DNA of 64,000 bases from Pachyseris speciosa (lineage: Eukaryota > Cnidaria > Anthozoa > Scleractinia > Pachyseridae). The notes below the pieces were generated by a model that was not told the DNA's origin, did not search any database, and was given only the letters and a program-made list of their open reading frames with translations. The position numbers and the translations under genes were made by a program. Below, in pieces: positions 23,140 to 33,479 of the stretch (positions are counted from its first letter, which is position 1; each line of letters starts with the position of its first letter). The DNA lies in NCBI GenBank assembly GCA_016490735.1, contig JAEMWC010000004.1, positions 888,501-952,500 on the forward strand, given 5' to 3'.

Positions 23140-23200
23140 TTAAAAAGGCACTTCCGGTTCATCATAAAACCACTTCCGGTTCAAAATGGCGGCCATTTTT
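23140..23200. promoter_or_regulatory. Paired ETS-like sites next to a YY1-like word
   Basis: CACTTCCGGTTC occurs twice about 20 bp apart (from about 23150), followed by AAAATGGCGGCCATTTT. ETS (CCGGAAGT) and YY1 (AAGATGGCGGC) motifs together are common at animal housekeeping promoters. No gene start follows within view, so this may be part of a repeat. Confidence 0.3.
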
Positions 23201-23418
23201 TATTCTGGCAATATCTCGCCATCCCATAATTTGACACCATGGCTCTACATCCATATTTGATGAGCAGCTAAAGTTGTTCACTTTTGCCAAGTTTCATGCT
23301 TTTAACCAAAACCCGCACAATTCATGCACATATCTGCCGAACTATACTGACTCAATCCATTGCACCTTTGCAAGCATAATACCATCAGAGATCAAGTTTC
23401 TATCCAACTCTCCACGAC

Positions 23419-23745
23419 CAGTGATGCAGACACTTAATGCCTCTGACCCAGGCCCCCACCACTACCATTAGACCCATAATGTCTGACCCAGCCCCCCCAA
23501 TACCATCAGAGACCCATGGTGCATTGTCTGACCCAGCCCCCTATTACTATCAGAGACCAAGGATCCTCCCCAGCCTCCCCCCTGTACCATCAGCAAGCCG
23601 CTGTCTGACCCAGTCCCCACTACCATCAGAGACCCATGTCCTACTCATCCCCCTCCCCCACTACCATCAGAGACCCATGGTGTCTGACAATAACCCACTA
23701 CTACCATCAAATAGCAAGACCCATGGTGCCTGACCCAGTTTTCCT
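23419..23745. repeat. Degenerate minisatellite (~40-50 bp unit)
   Basis: About seven units, each with CTGACCCAG, a C-run, TACCATCAGAGACCCATG and a short tail, with variable length and point changes. The last unit overlaps the start of the 456-bp repeat that flanks the LINE. Confidence 0.75.
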
Positions 23746-24144
23746 GCCTAACGTAGGAGACCCTTGGTGTCTCCCTTAGACACCCCCACTCACCCAAAAG
23801 TGGGCCCCGAGCCTGTACAATCGGTTTGACTACTTCCCTTAAACATTCAACATTTGAAAGTAATGTAGTACAACTAAGGATGGCCGAGCAAGGGATGAAA
23901 GTAACCAGGGAAATCAGATTCGTGTTGTTAGTGTTTTGTTTTCTATTCAAATGTTAGGGGCAGCGGCTCAAAAACATAAAAAAGTCCCCAGCCCCTAAAC
24001 CTCATTGATGGCCCTGATGCATGTCATCTTACATGTAATTGAAACATTTCGGATGTGATGTTTTGAAGACTAATAATAACGAAAGGTTTACTAGCCTCTT
24101 AACTTGGTATTTTAAGATTTGGCGTTATGTTGTTATTTATTTCT
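23689..24144. repeat. 456-bp direct repeat, left of the L1-like LINE
   Basis: Aligned base by base with 29540-29995 there is one difference (CTCCC against CTTCC in the block GGTGTCTCCCTTAG) and no gap. It ends exactly where the poly-T (minus-strand poly-A tail) of the LINE begins. Read as a very long target-site duplication. Confidence 0.85.
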
Positions 24145-24359
24145 TTTTTTTTTTTGTAATTTGTTTTATTTTTTTTTTACAACGCATTACACTACTTACA
24201 AAACATTGGGTACAATATTTGCATCACGCTACTTACAATACATACTTACGCATTACAATAACTTGGTTTTTTGTTTTTTTTACACGTTTACATTACATTA
24301 AACTACTTACAAAATACATACAGTCTCTTTGAAAAAAAAAAAAATTATTATTAACAATT

Positions 24360-24425
24360 CACACTTTCATACACGCGCATACGCGTACACGACATACACA
24401 CACACACGCGCGCACACAAACGCTA
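24360..24425. repeat. Alternating purine-pyrimidine tract
   Basis: A run of CACACA, CGCGCG, CATACGCG and similar dinucleotides inside the LINE 3' UTR; a Z-DNA-prone microsatellite. Confidence 0.6.
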
Positions 24426-24514
24426 CAACACCATACACGACTGACCCTGGTGTTGGTGTGTTCAAACCTACTGCGTACAACTGATATGCAAAACGCGGTA
24501 ATTAGGTACGCGAG

Positions 24515-27500
24515 TTATAGATCGATGTTTTTCAGAAATTTGCCCCATTTCGCTGTGTAATCAGGTAGCTTATTCTTTGACTTTGCAACCTCTAGTTCAA
24601 GAATTTCAATCTTTCTTATTCTAGCGTTAAAAACTTTAATTAAAGGAGATTTGTTTTTACAACGACATGAATACAAATATTGTTTTGCGATCATTAGTAC
24701 ATGATTGACAAATATCTCGTCTTCACAATTTGACATTCCAAACAAAATTTCTCTGTTGTTAAGATTGTTTATATTAACTTTTAAATTGCGTAGCCACTTT
24801 ATGACCTCTGCCCAGAATTCTCTGGCATAATTACAAGAGATTAAAATATGTTCGAGGGATTCGTTTTCCTTTCCGCAAAGAGAACATGCTGGGGAGGGTA
24901 AGACACCAATTTTATTTAAAAAGACGTTTGTCACAAGGTATCTGTTAAGTAATTTGAATTGAAATTCACGCAGCTTTGTATCGGAAGTGACACGATGTGG
25001 CAAGCCATATATTTCTTTCCAATCAAGAGTATCATTTATAAAACAGCAGCTATATTTCTTTTGAGCAGAAGGAATAGTAATAACTCTATTTCGGAATTCT
25101 TTATAAATAGTTTTTGACACAGCTTTATTGATCGGAGTCTTTTGCCCGTTTAAATTTAAAACAATTTGCTCCTGTAAATTAAATGCCTTTTTCTCATGGT
25201 GAGAGGACCTTCTCAGTGAGTCTCGCCACTTGTTTGGCAAAGCGTTTATCACAGATACAAGTCTAAAAAAATCTAAAGGGGAAAAGTCCAGCTCTCTCAA
25301 ATTACATTTAGTTATTAACTCATTGTGTTCAGAGATTAAGTCTCCTATCCTTAGAATTCCCTTTTCTGCTAGTGCTTTAAAGAATACAACTTTCCCATCG
25401 ATGCGAATGAGTCTGTTGTTCCAGAGAATGGTTTGAAGGATCGCATTTCTGTCATCAATAGCTTCTTCGGAATGATTAATTGCCACTGAGCATTTTGCAA
25501 AGCTTTTTAGGCAATCCTCATAAAATGGTGGAAGTTTTATCGGCAGCATTTTAACATCGAAATTGCAACAAAGGATAAGTTTACCTCCAACGGGTTTCAA
25601 GTAATGGAGTAAAATAGTCTTCCAGCTACTCGGTTCGTCGCAAGCTAATTTCTTACAACAAATAATCCTCTGTGTCTCAATCATGGACATCAAATGTGGA
25701 GCCTTTAATCCTCCGTCCTCAATATCGCCAACGAGAACAGAGCGCTTAACTTTGTCTTTGCCTTTCCAAATAAAATCGAAAATGATTTTATTTACCTCTT
25801 TGACAAACTCTTGGTCAGAACAAATCATGCTCGCTCTATACAAGAAAATCGGAATTATGAATGTCTTGACAATTTGAATTCGGCCCATTATTGTGAGATC
25901 TCGCCATCTCCAAATGTGTAATTTTTGTTTAATAGAGGTAACAATTTCATCAAAATTCAACCTTCGTTTAGCGCGTGAGTCGTAGGTAAAATGAACTCCC
26001 AGGATTTTTACTGAATGTTCAATTTTCAAATCTCCTATTTCGGTGTCGTTTCGTAAAGAATAATGCCTACCATTACCTAGTAACATTACCTCAGATTTTT
26101 CGTGATTTATCCTAAGGCCTGAACATTCTCCAAAAGCTTCTACTAATTCCATAAATTTTCTAAGTGAATGGTCATTCCTTAAGAAGCCGGTCAAATCATC
26201 TGCGAACAACTCCAATTTTATCTCCTCGGTATCTACAGTGATTCCTTGAATATCTTTGTTTCTGCGTACGCTTATACATAAAATTTCTAGCACCATAATA
26301 AACAAGTAGGCAGAGAGGGGGTCCCCCTGCCGAACTCCTCGTTCAACTGAGAAGGGTGCAGTGGAAAAGCCATTGTTCAGGACACAGCTTGATACGTTTT
26401 TATAAAATGTATGAATCCACTGAATAAATGAATATCCAAACCCGTAAACGTGGAGGGTTTTAAACAAGAAATCTCTGCTCACAGTATCAAAGGCTTTCTT
26501 AAAATCAATGCAAATCATCGTGCCATTAATATTATATCTTTCCGTAAACTCCATAATATCATCTACAGTTCTTATTGCATCAAAGATTGTTCTGCCTTTC
26601 ACGTACGCACATTGGTTATAATGTATAATGCCAGGTAGGACTGTCTCTAATCTTTTGGCAATCGCTTTTGAACCTATTTTAACATCTACGTTAATGAGTG
26701 AGATCGGTCTCCAGTTGGATAGGTACCTTTTATCTTTATCTTTCTTCTCTATTAAAGTGATAATAGCTTGCTTCTGAGAATTTGATAATTCGCCATGATC
26801 ATAGGAGTAATTCAAGCTGTCTACCATAATCTTGCCTACAACTTGCCAGAAAGCTTTATAGAATTCTACAGTTAATCCGTCGTTACCTGGCGACTTATTA
26901 TTCTGAAAAAGCTGAAGGCTTTTAAAACATTCAGAAATTGTTAGTTTTCCTTCGCAAACTTGAGCATCAGATTGGGAGAGTTTTGGTATGTCGGGATTTC
27001 CAAGAAAAGAAGTTAAGATTGTCTTAGGCGGCAAGAGAGTATCATTTTTACAAAGATCGGAGTAGAAACTTTCAATTTCTTGCCGGATTTTCTGAGGGTC
27101 TGTAATCAAAGTCCCTTCGGCATTGAAGATTTTCTGGACTGAACTTTTAATTTTATTGTGACTTTCAAGATTAAGAAAATATTTATTACTTTTCTCTCCT
27201 TTTTCATACCAAGTAGCCTTCGATCGGATAATCGCCCCTTTAGCCAAGTCTTCATAAATATTATCATACTCAATTTTAAGGATTTCGAGCTGTTCGAAAT
27301 TTTCATTCGAGGGACATTTGCTACAGTTTTCTTCGTATGTTCGAAGTAAATTTTCAATTTTAGAAACCCTTTCTCTCTTTTCACGGGCTCTTTCTTTGCC
27401 ATATTTTATCGACATTTGTCTAATTCTATATTTAATTAAATCCCACAGGACTCTTTTGTCTGTAACTGCATTAAATTCAATTAACCACTCTGGTACACTT

Positions 27501-28333
27501 TCACTTAATAGTGCTACGAAGTTTGTGTCATCATTAAGACTAGCGTTAAATTTCCAGAACGAAGGGCCATTTTTTTGTTTGTCAATGCTACTGAAATGCA
27601 GAGTTATCGCCGAATGATCGGAGTTTATCGAAGAGATGATATCAGAGTTTTCAATATCTTCCTGACAAACATCGCTTAATAACCAAAAGTCAAGTCTTCT
27701 CTGAATAAGAGGTTTCTTTTGTCTCCAGGTGAAACGTTTGATTCCCGGGTTTCTTATACGCCAAATATCTATCAGATCAAAATCTAAGCACAAGTCTTCA
27801 ACATGTTTGACTGAGGCTTTCTTTGACTGGTTCCCTCCAGAACAGTCCCACTCAGGGTCTAATGTAATATTAAAATCGCCTCCGATTATTATTCTATTTT
27901 CTTTGTCTATGATGTTCTCTTCAATATTCTTATTCAAATTATCGTAAAAACAACATTGATCCTGGACATTATTCGGAGCGTAGATGTTTACAAATAAGAA
28001 CGAAGACCCCTGAACTTCAGCTTCCATTATGATATAACGGCCTTTAGCGTCGGAGCTAAGCGAGTTTAGCTTAAAGTCTAAATCATCCTTAACAAGAATC
28101 ATTACTCCACAGCTGTGATTTGAACCATGTGAAAAATATAACTTACCTGGCCACTGTGTTTTCCAGATACTCTCGACGTCTATAGTGCTATAGGTTTCCT
28201 GTAGAAAAACTACGTCATATTTTCGTTCGTTCAACCAGCAAAATAGAGCTTCCCTCTTTGAAGACGACCGTATCCCTCGAACATTCAGAGACAATAATCT
28301 AAAGTCTACACATGATTTTTCGAATTCGAACAA
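24515..28333 (-). CDS. LINE ORF2 protein: endonuclease and reverse transcriptase
   Basis: An open frame of 1272 aa. The N-terminal part (about 1-230) is an APE-like endonuclease: LLSLNVRGIRSS, FLQETYST, IIGGDFNITLDPEWDC and INSDHSAITLHF. The reverse transcriptase follows with NWRPISLINVDVKI, ICIDFKKAFDTVSRDFL, RGVRQGDPLSAYLFIMVLE and FADD near residue 710. A C-terminal zinc-ribbon of the zf-RVT kind (CSLCGKENESLEHILISC) lies near residue 1150, as in L1 and Tx1 clades. No stop or frameshift is present. It would nick target DNA and prime reverse transcription of its own RNA. The ORF1 gene lies 266 bp upstream on the same strand. Confidence 0.92.
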   Translation of the reverse strand: MFEFEKSCVDFRLLSLNVRGIRSSSKREALFCWLNERKYDVVFLQETYSTIDVESIWKTQWPGKLYFSHGSNHSCGVMILVKDDLDFKLNSLSSDAKGRYIIMEAEVQGSSFLFVNIYAPNNVQDQCCFYDNLNKNIEENIIDKENRIIIGGDFNITLDPEWDCSGGNQSKKASVKHVEDLCLDFDLIDIWRIRNPGIKRFTWRQKKPLIQRRLDFWLLSDVCQEDIENSDIISSINSDHSAITLHFSSIDKQKNGPSFWKFNASLNDDTNFVALLSESVPEWLIEFNAVTDKRVLWDLIKYRIRQMSIKYGKERAREKRERVSKIENLLRTYEENCSKCPSNENFEQLEILKIEYDNIYEDLAKGAIIRSKATWYEKGEKSNKYFLNLESHNKIKSSVQKIFNAEGTLITDPQKIRQEIESFYSDLCKNDTLLPPKTILTSFLGNPDIPKLSQSDAQVCEGKLTISECFKSLQLFQNNKSPGNDGLTVEFYKAFWQVVGKIMVDSLNYSYDHGELSNSQKQAIITLIEKKDKDKRYLSNWRPISLINVDVKIGSKAIAKRLETVLPGIIHYNQCAYVKGRTIFDAIRTVDDIMEFTERYNINGTMICIDFKKAFDTVSRDFLFKTLHVYGFGYSFIQWIHTFYKNVSSCVLNNGFSTAPFSVERGVRQGDPLSAYLFIMVLEILCISVRRNKDIQGITVDTEEIKLELFADDLTGFLRNDHSLRKFMELVEAFGECSGLRINHEKSEVMLLGNGRHYSLRNDTEIGDLKIEHSVKILGVHFTYDSRAKRRLNFDEIVTSIKQKLHIWRWRDLTIMGRIQIVKTFIIPIFLYRASMICSDQEFVKEVNKIIFDFIWKGKDKVKRSVLVGDIEDGGLKAPHLMSMIETQRIICCKKLACDEPSSWKTILLHYLKPVGGKLILCCNFDVKMLPIKLPPFYEDCLKSFAKCSVAINHSEEAIDDRNAILQTILWNNRLIRIDGKVVFFKALAEKGILRIGDLISEHNELITKCNLRELDFSPLDFFRLVSVINALPNKWRDSLRRSSHHEKKAFNLQEQIVLNLNGQKTPINKAVSKTIYKEFRNRVITIPSAQKKYSCCFINDTLDWKEIYGLPHRVTSDTKLREFQFKLLNRYLVTNVFLNKIGVLPSPACSLCGKENESLEHILISCNYAREFWAEVIKWLRNLKVNINNLNNREILFGMSNCEDEIFVNHVLMIAKQYLYSCRCKNKSPLIKVFNARIRKIEILELEVAKSKNKLPDYTAKWGKFLKNIDL

Positions 28334-28599
28334 GCAAACTTATGCACGAAATTAACACGCGAATCGCAAATAAAGTATGATTTGAACACAGAAGGGTCAT
28401 TTTTAACACTTAAGTACAACACTAAATATAATAGTTCATTATAAAGGCTGCTGATACCTAAATCATTTGCGCAACCCATGGGATTTGGAGCTTTTGGCAG
28501 GTTATTTACTATGCAGATATGCCACTGTTGCTCCCGCTTTTTAAACCTAGAAAGAAAATTTGTTTGCTAATTTTACTTTTAGCGCATAAGATAAGAGTC

Positions 28600-29451
28600 T
28601 TAAGTTACCAAATGTCCGTCAACAATAAGCTTATCCGGCTCTTTCTTATCGAAGAAGGCTCTTTTTCCATCCTCTCTTGCTTGCTTTAAACGTGGCCACA
28701 GTTTCCTTCTCCGCTCCTGTATTTCTTTTGGGTAGTCAGCATACACCCTTACTTCTATTTCATCTTTTACCTCCATTGCACGTTTAAATACCCTCTCACG
28801 ATCGGGAAAACGGAGGAAGCGGGCGATAATCGGTCGCGGAGATCCTGGCTTTTTAACTCCGATTCGGTGATCGCGTTGGAACTCAATTTCGCGCGCGCGA
28901 TCTACTTCTATCTCTCTCTCCATGTAACGATAAATAAGTTCCTTTGCGTTCTCTTGTGTTGGGTCGGTGGATTCCGGGATGTTAAAGAAACGTAAATTCT
29001 CACGACGGCTGTAGACGTCTTGGTAGAGGATGCGGTCATTAAGAGATTTAATTTTCCTTTCACTTTCGTTGGCTTTTGACTTCAATTCCTCTATCTCGCC
29101 GTTTAGAAATTTTAAGCTATTATCCATTGCTCCAACCGACTTCTCGACTGCGTTAGTTTTGGCGTTTAGTGTGGCAAGTTCTCCTTCAATGCTTTTTACG
29201 GAGGATTCCAAGGTGTTGAATTTCTTTAAGACTCCTTCGACCATATTTTCTAAGCTACTGAGTTTGTGTAGGACAAGCTGTATCTTCAAGGCGAGATCTT
29301 CTGCCATCTCGAGCGCCATGTTGATTTCGTCTGGTGGTTCCGATGGAGTCTTGCAAATTCTTTTTTCTTTCGGCGTTGAAACTCCGCTTTCCGAGCTACT
29401 ACTGCTTCCTCTAGTCTTCCGCTTGAATATACTATCAAGAAACTCGGCCAT
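28600..29451 (-). CDS. LINE ORF1 protein (L1-type, coiled coil, RNA-binding)
   Basis: 283 aa. It begins with a Ser-rich segment (GSSSSSESG). Residues about 45-150 have a heptad pattern (LENMVEGVLKKFNTLESSV and so on) indicating a trimer-type coiled coil. After it comes the conserved L1 ORF1 signature YSRRENLRFFNIPE, then HRIGVKKPGSPRPIIARF (RRM-like) and a C-terminal YPKEIQERRRKLWP region. L1 ORF1 proteins coat the element RNA. The start is the only ATG just inside the 5' end, about 90 bp from the flanking repeat. Confidence 0.88.
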   Translation of the reverse strand: MAEFLDSIFKRKTRGSSSSSESGVSTPKEKRICKTPSEPPDEINMALEMAEDLALKIQLVLHKLSSLENMVEGVLKKFNTLESSVKSIEGELATLNAKTNAVEKSVGAMDNSLKFLNGEIEELKSKANESERKIKSLNDRILYQDVYSRRENLRFFNIPESTDPTQENAKELIYRYMEREIEVDRAREIEFQRDHRIGVKKPGSPRPIIARFLRFPDRERVFKRAMEVKDEIEVRVYADYPKEIQERRRKLWPRLKQAREDGKRAFFDKKEPDKLIVDGHLVT

Positions 29452-29539
29452 ACAACAATTGCAAAGAAAAAAACAAATAAAGCGGGAGCAATTTCATGTG
29501 CGTCCTTACTCGGCCATGACAGACCCAGACCCCCCAAAT

Positions 29540-29995
29540 AATAACCCACTACTACCATCAAATAGCAAGACCCATGGTGCCTGACCCAGTTTTCCTGCCT
29601 AACGTAGGAGACCCTTGGTGTCTTCCTTAGACACCCCCACTCACCCAAAAGTGGGCCCCGAGCCTGTACAATCGGTTTGACTACTTCCCTTAAACATTCA
29701 ACATTTGAAAGTAATGTAGTACAACTAAGGATGGCCGAGCAAGGGATGAAAGTAACCAGGGAAATCAGATTCGTGTTGTTAGTGTTTTGTTTTCTATTCA
29801 AATGTTAGGGGCAGCGGCTCAAAAACATAAAAAAGTCCCCAGCCCCTAAACCTCATTGATGGCCCTGATGCATGTCATCTTACATGTAATTGAAACATTT
29901 CGGATGTGATGTTTTGAAGACTAATAATAACGAAAGGTTTACTAGCCTCTTAACTTGGTATTTTAAGATTTGGCGTTATGTTGTTATTTATTTCT
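29540..29995. repeat. 456-bp direct repeat, right of the L1-like LINE
   Basis: Second copy of 23689-24144, 455 of 456 bases identical. On the right it continues into TGATTTTGTCAGG, which is absent from the left copy where the LINE tail intervenes. Confidence 0.85.
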
Positions 29996-30721
29996 GATTT
30001 TGTCAGGAAGACCATTCTACTTGGAGATTTATCTCACACTCTGCTGCTTACCAACATTTGAAGCTACTAATTACCGAATCCAAAAACAAGATCAACACTC
30101 TTAACAAGGAACTCTCACAACACATGAAACTATTGTGCAACTCTTGCTCACCAGGTACGTTTATATTTTTTACAACCAGATGGGACTGTATGGCCTTATC
30201 ACTTGAGTCTCTACTTGCCAACTGGCATGCCAAAAAGACTACTCCCATCCACCAGCGCTGTAGCATTCACCACAATCTTGCTGATAATAGCGTTAACCCA
30301 CAGGTCAACACTAATACTAATAATGATGACATACCATCTAATTTTGCTGATACTGCCTCCAATTAACTAATTCACCCACTCTCAGCCCCCCCTCCCCCCC
30401 CATGTACACGTCCTCGTCGTAAAACTAAACCTGTTAGCCTCAACAAGATAATTCTTCTGTCATTAATCTCTCCAGCTGTTCTCTATCTACTGACGAGAAA
30501 TCTGTTCTTTCACGTGGACTCACATTTTGTCCGACACCCTGAGACATCAACTGGTTGGAAATTTCAGCCGACATTTATGTCTTTTCAACGACGTATGCGA
30601 CTAACCGAGTATTTTTTCTATGATAACACTAACACGCCTTATGCTAACGAAGACCACAATCCCTTCCAAAACTAAAGTACTTGGAACCCCCCTATCAATG
30701 ACATAGAACAACTAAGCTCTT

Positions 30722-31711
30722 AACACCTTTTCAGATGCCGTTGAACTTGACACCTCTAAACCTAAAACTATCCATGACAACCTCACTGTCACAGAACGAC
30801 AAGCCATATGCCAAGTCAAACAAAATAACATCATTATAAAACCCGCCGACAAAGGTGCTGGTACTGTTGTTATGGACAAAACTTGGTACATCGACGAACG
30901 CAACAGACAACTTAATGACACCAAATTTTACCAAGACTTAAACAATGATATCACTGCTGACATACATAAACGTGTTACTGTTTATGTTGACAGAATGCAT
31001 CATGACAAATTTATCGACAAAACAAAACAATACCTTATACAGACTGACATAAAACCAGGACGTTTTTACATTCTACCTAAAGTACATAAGCCCAGTAATC
31101 CAGGACGTCCTATTGTTTCATCTAATAGCCATCCTGCTGAACGTATATCCCAGTTTGTTGACTACCTTCACCCTTTACTTCATAAACTACCATCCTTTGT
31201 TAAAGATACTAATGATTTCCTTAACAAACTACTTACCATTGGTAATTTACCCGCTAACTCACTATTAGTTACACTTAATATTTCATCATTACACACTAAC
31301 ATTCCACATAATGAAGGTCTCAATACCTGTGATCACTTTCTGCGTACTTCCCCTCACAATACCATTCCCGCCAGCACACTTTGTGACCTCATTCGCATGA
31401 TTCTTACCATAAACAATTTTTGTTTTAATGATAACTACCTTCAAATCCACAGCACAGCCATGGGTCCCAAAATGGCCCCTTCATTAGCTAACCAGTTCAC
31501 ACTCTTTTACCAACGTACAATATCTGTACCGACCTCTACACCAAACCTACAGACAAGCACCAACACTTACTCTACTCTTCTTGCTATCCCATACATACAA
31601 AAAAAGCCATTCCTTAATTTCAGTCTAGCACTCCATTTACGATGTATTTGTTCTTCCAACGAAACGATTAATACTCGCACTGCTCAACTCACTACATATC
31701 TCCTCAAATGA
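30722..31711 (+). pseudogene. Penelope-type reverse transcriptase, catalytically dead
   Basis: The frame reads IIIKPADKGAGTVVMDK, then GRFYILPKVHKPSNPGRPIV, AERISQFVDYLHPLL, LVTLNISSLHTNIPH and STAMGPKMAPSLANQF. These are the Penelope RT blocks in order. In family members the block before SLYTNIPH is TLDV with the first catalytic Asp; here that codon (31277-31279) is AAT, Asn. The YxDD block that should follow MAPSLANQF is not present, and the next recognisable block is the thumb (LHLRCICSSNETINTRTAQL). The start is upstream of the first ATG; I used the first in-frame codon after a stop. Confidence 0.75.
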
Positions 31712-32079
31712 GGTTACAGCCACCAACTTCACCACTAAACAAATACAAAGTGCCGCTCACATCCCCCACAGACTCAACTTAAAAACCAGACGTCAACAAA
31801 CCAAAACGTATACCTTTTATAACGACTTTTAATCCATCACTTCCTCACATCTCTAGCATCATCAAAAAACATTACAATTTACTGCTATCTTCTAACCACT
31901 GCAGAAACATTTTCAGCATTTCCTTCTGTAGTCTTCAGACGTTCCCCTAACCTCCTGTGACCTACTAGTCACAGCTAAACTTTCTTCTAATTCTACTAAT
32001 TCACACCCACACCTCCTTTCTGGTTCTTTCCATTGCGTTAAAATTGCGCAATATTTAATCTAACCTGACCTGTGACACT

Positions 32080-32355
32080 AAAAACTTCATCTACATGATT
32101 CAATGCAACCGCTGTAATTTACAATACATAAGAGAGACTAAAGAACGTTTAAAATACCGACTTAATGAACACCGTCGTACAATAGATAACCCTAACACCA
32201 AATTTAAACCTACCACAGTCGCAGAACATTTCCTCTCACCCCCTAACCACACTGCTAATGACATGCAATTAATCCCCATGGAGAAAATATTTTCTAACCG
32301 AGACTCAATCCGTAAGGCCAGGGAACCTTTTAATTTCAAAAGGCAGCACAATTGA
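32080..32355 (+). pseudogene. GIY-YIG endonuclease remnant of the Penelope-like element
   Basis: Contains MIQCNRCNLQYIRETKERLK, where the family has IQC.KC..QYIGET, then RLNEHRRTID, PTTVAEHF and IFSNRDSIRKARE. The GIY tripeptide is degenerate (YIR in place of YIG). It would nick target DNA in a live element. Confidence 0.75.
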
Positions 32356-32516
32356 TCCTAAAGGTCTTAACATCTGTGAAGAAACAATTAATTTTGGCTA
32401 TTAAGTTTCTCATTTTTTATTCTAGTATTTTATTTCTCACAGTCAATCATTTTAGTTTTACACGTTTCCGGTATATTACTACATAAACACCCTTTTCAAG
32501 GTAAAATCTCATTGTA

Positions 32517-32553
32517 CCTGAAAAAGGCTGGTTTGGCCAGCCGATATATAGTA
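32517..32553 (+). ncRNA. Degenerate hammerhead-like motif of the Penelope-like element
   Basis: A strong hairpin GGCTGG-TTTG-GCCAGCC sits between CTGAAAA and GATATATAG. A working hammerhead would need CTGANGA before and GAAA after; both are one base off, so cleavage activity is likely lost. Confidence 0.5.
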
Positions 32554-32874
32554 TGCAAAATTTAAAACCATTCAACATTGTATAGGCCCTTGCTTTTATA
32601 TTCTTTGTTGATTTTATTACACCGATCAGATCACCAGTTTGATCCAACGTATACCAGCAGGATTATGTCCATGGTTGCCTGCTTGAACATTTGATATCTA
32701 TTTTAGAGGCTGTAGTCAGTCACGGAAAAAAATGGAGAGCGTCAGAAGACAACAAGGCATGAATTATCTGCACAAATGACTTATTCTATAAGATCTTTGG
32801 GGATTATTTCTTTGTGTATCAATGGGATAAAGGATTAAAACGGATGATAATATCTCCAGACTGCTTTCAATGTT

Positions 32875-33160
32875 TTGACCATGCTTGTCTGGAAGGAGAC
32901 AGTTTCAACAGAAGTGCCCAGTTCCAGTTTTCTTGCAGCACAACCTCAGAGGTTTTCCTGTGTCGTAATCAGCCCACCATCCATGCCAGCAGCCAGCCCA
33001 CCCAGTAGCCCATCTACGAAGCCTTTATCCATACCAACTACCAGCCCATTCATAAGCGCATCATCCACGCCAGCAACCAGCCCACCTATCAGCCCATCTA
33101 CCAATGCAGCCAACAGCCCACCCATCAACCCATCTACCAGCTCAGCTTATAGTCAGGGAA
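32875..33160 (+). repeat. Short tandem repeats coding PTSP-like peptide
   Basis: Imperfect 21-36 bp units with CAGCCCACC and AGCCCATCTACC (about 32980-33145). On the plus strand they read SPPSSPSTKP-like peptide. I cannot tie this to a gene. Confidence 0.5.
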
Positions 33161-33479
33161 GCATCCTTAATTCCAATGCTGCCTTTCCTGCACCTTCCTA
33201 TTTGAAGAATTAAGAATCTGCATTGCAAAAAATACCACCAGAGGTCGAATTGGACCTGTGAAACTTCCTTAAGTAATACAAATTGCAGATGATGATTTTC
33301 AGCTTGTTATCGGTCCTGAATGCCTTAACAATCCACTGCAGTTAACAATCAGGCCCCCAAAATCTGCACTTACTAATCTTATCTCATACACTTATGAAAA
33401 CCATCCCAGTGGCAAAACCGTTCACTTATAAGAACGTATTACAGATAATTAATCAAATTGACATGGGGAAATTGTATGA

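Larger units (their letters stand above)
24145..29539 (-). mobile_element. Full-coding L1/Tx1-like LINE with poly-A tail
   Basis: Minus-strand order: a short 5' region, ORF1 (29451-28600), a 266-bp spacer, ORF2 (28333-24515), a 3' UTR of about 370 bp, and a poly-A tail at the left boundary (T-run at 24144-24155). Both ORFs are open. It is bracketed by direct repeats of 456 bp with one mismatch, indicating very recent insertion. The 3' UTR contains an A/C and C/G dinucleotide tract. Confidence 0.85.
30001..32600 (+). mobile_element. Decayed Penelope-like element
   Basis: A 5' coding remnant (30060-30366), reverse transcriptase (30722-31730), GIY-YIG endonuclease (32080-32355) and a hammerhead-like motif (32517-32553) are in the order expected for endonuclease-bearing Penelope-like elements. 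Frames are broken repeatedly and part of the palm domain is gone. Exact ends were not defined. Confidence 0.75.

Noticed and set aside
24515..28333. Plus-strand open frames within the LINE
   Set aside because: They mirror the minus-strand ORF2 coding and have no motifs of their own.
23689..29995. LTR retrotransposon with 456-bp LTRs
   Set aside because: The interior encodes a non-LTR LINE ending in poly-A at the repeat junction; there is no primer binding site or polypurine tract, and the repeat contains unrelated minisatellite sequence.
33000..33130. Membrane protein of Gly/Ala/Leu repeats on the minus strand
   Set aside because: It is the opposite-strand reading of a simple tandem repeat; no start context or conserved frame.
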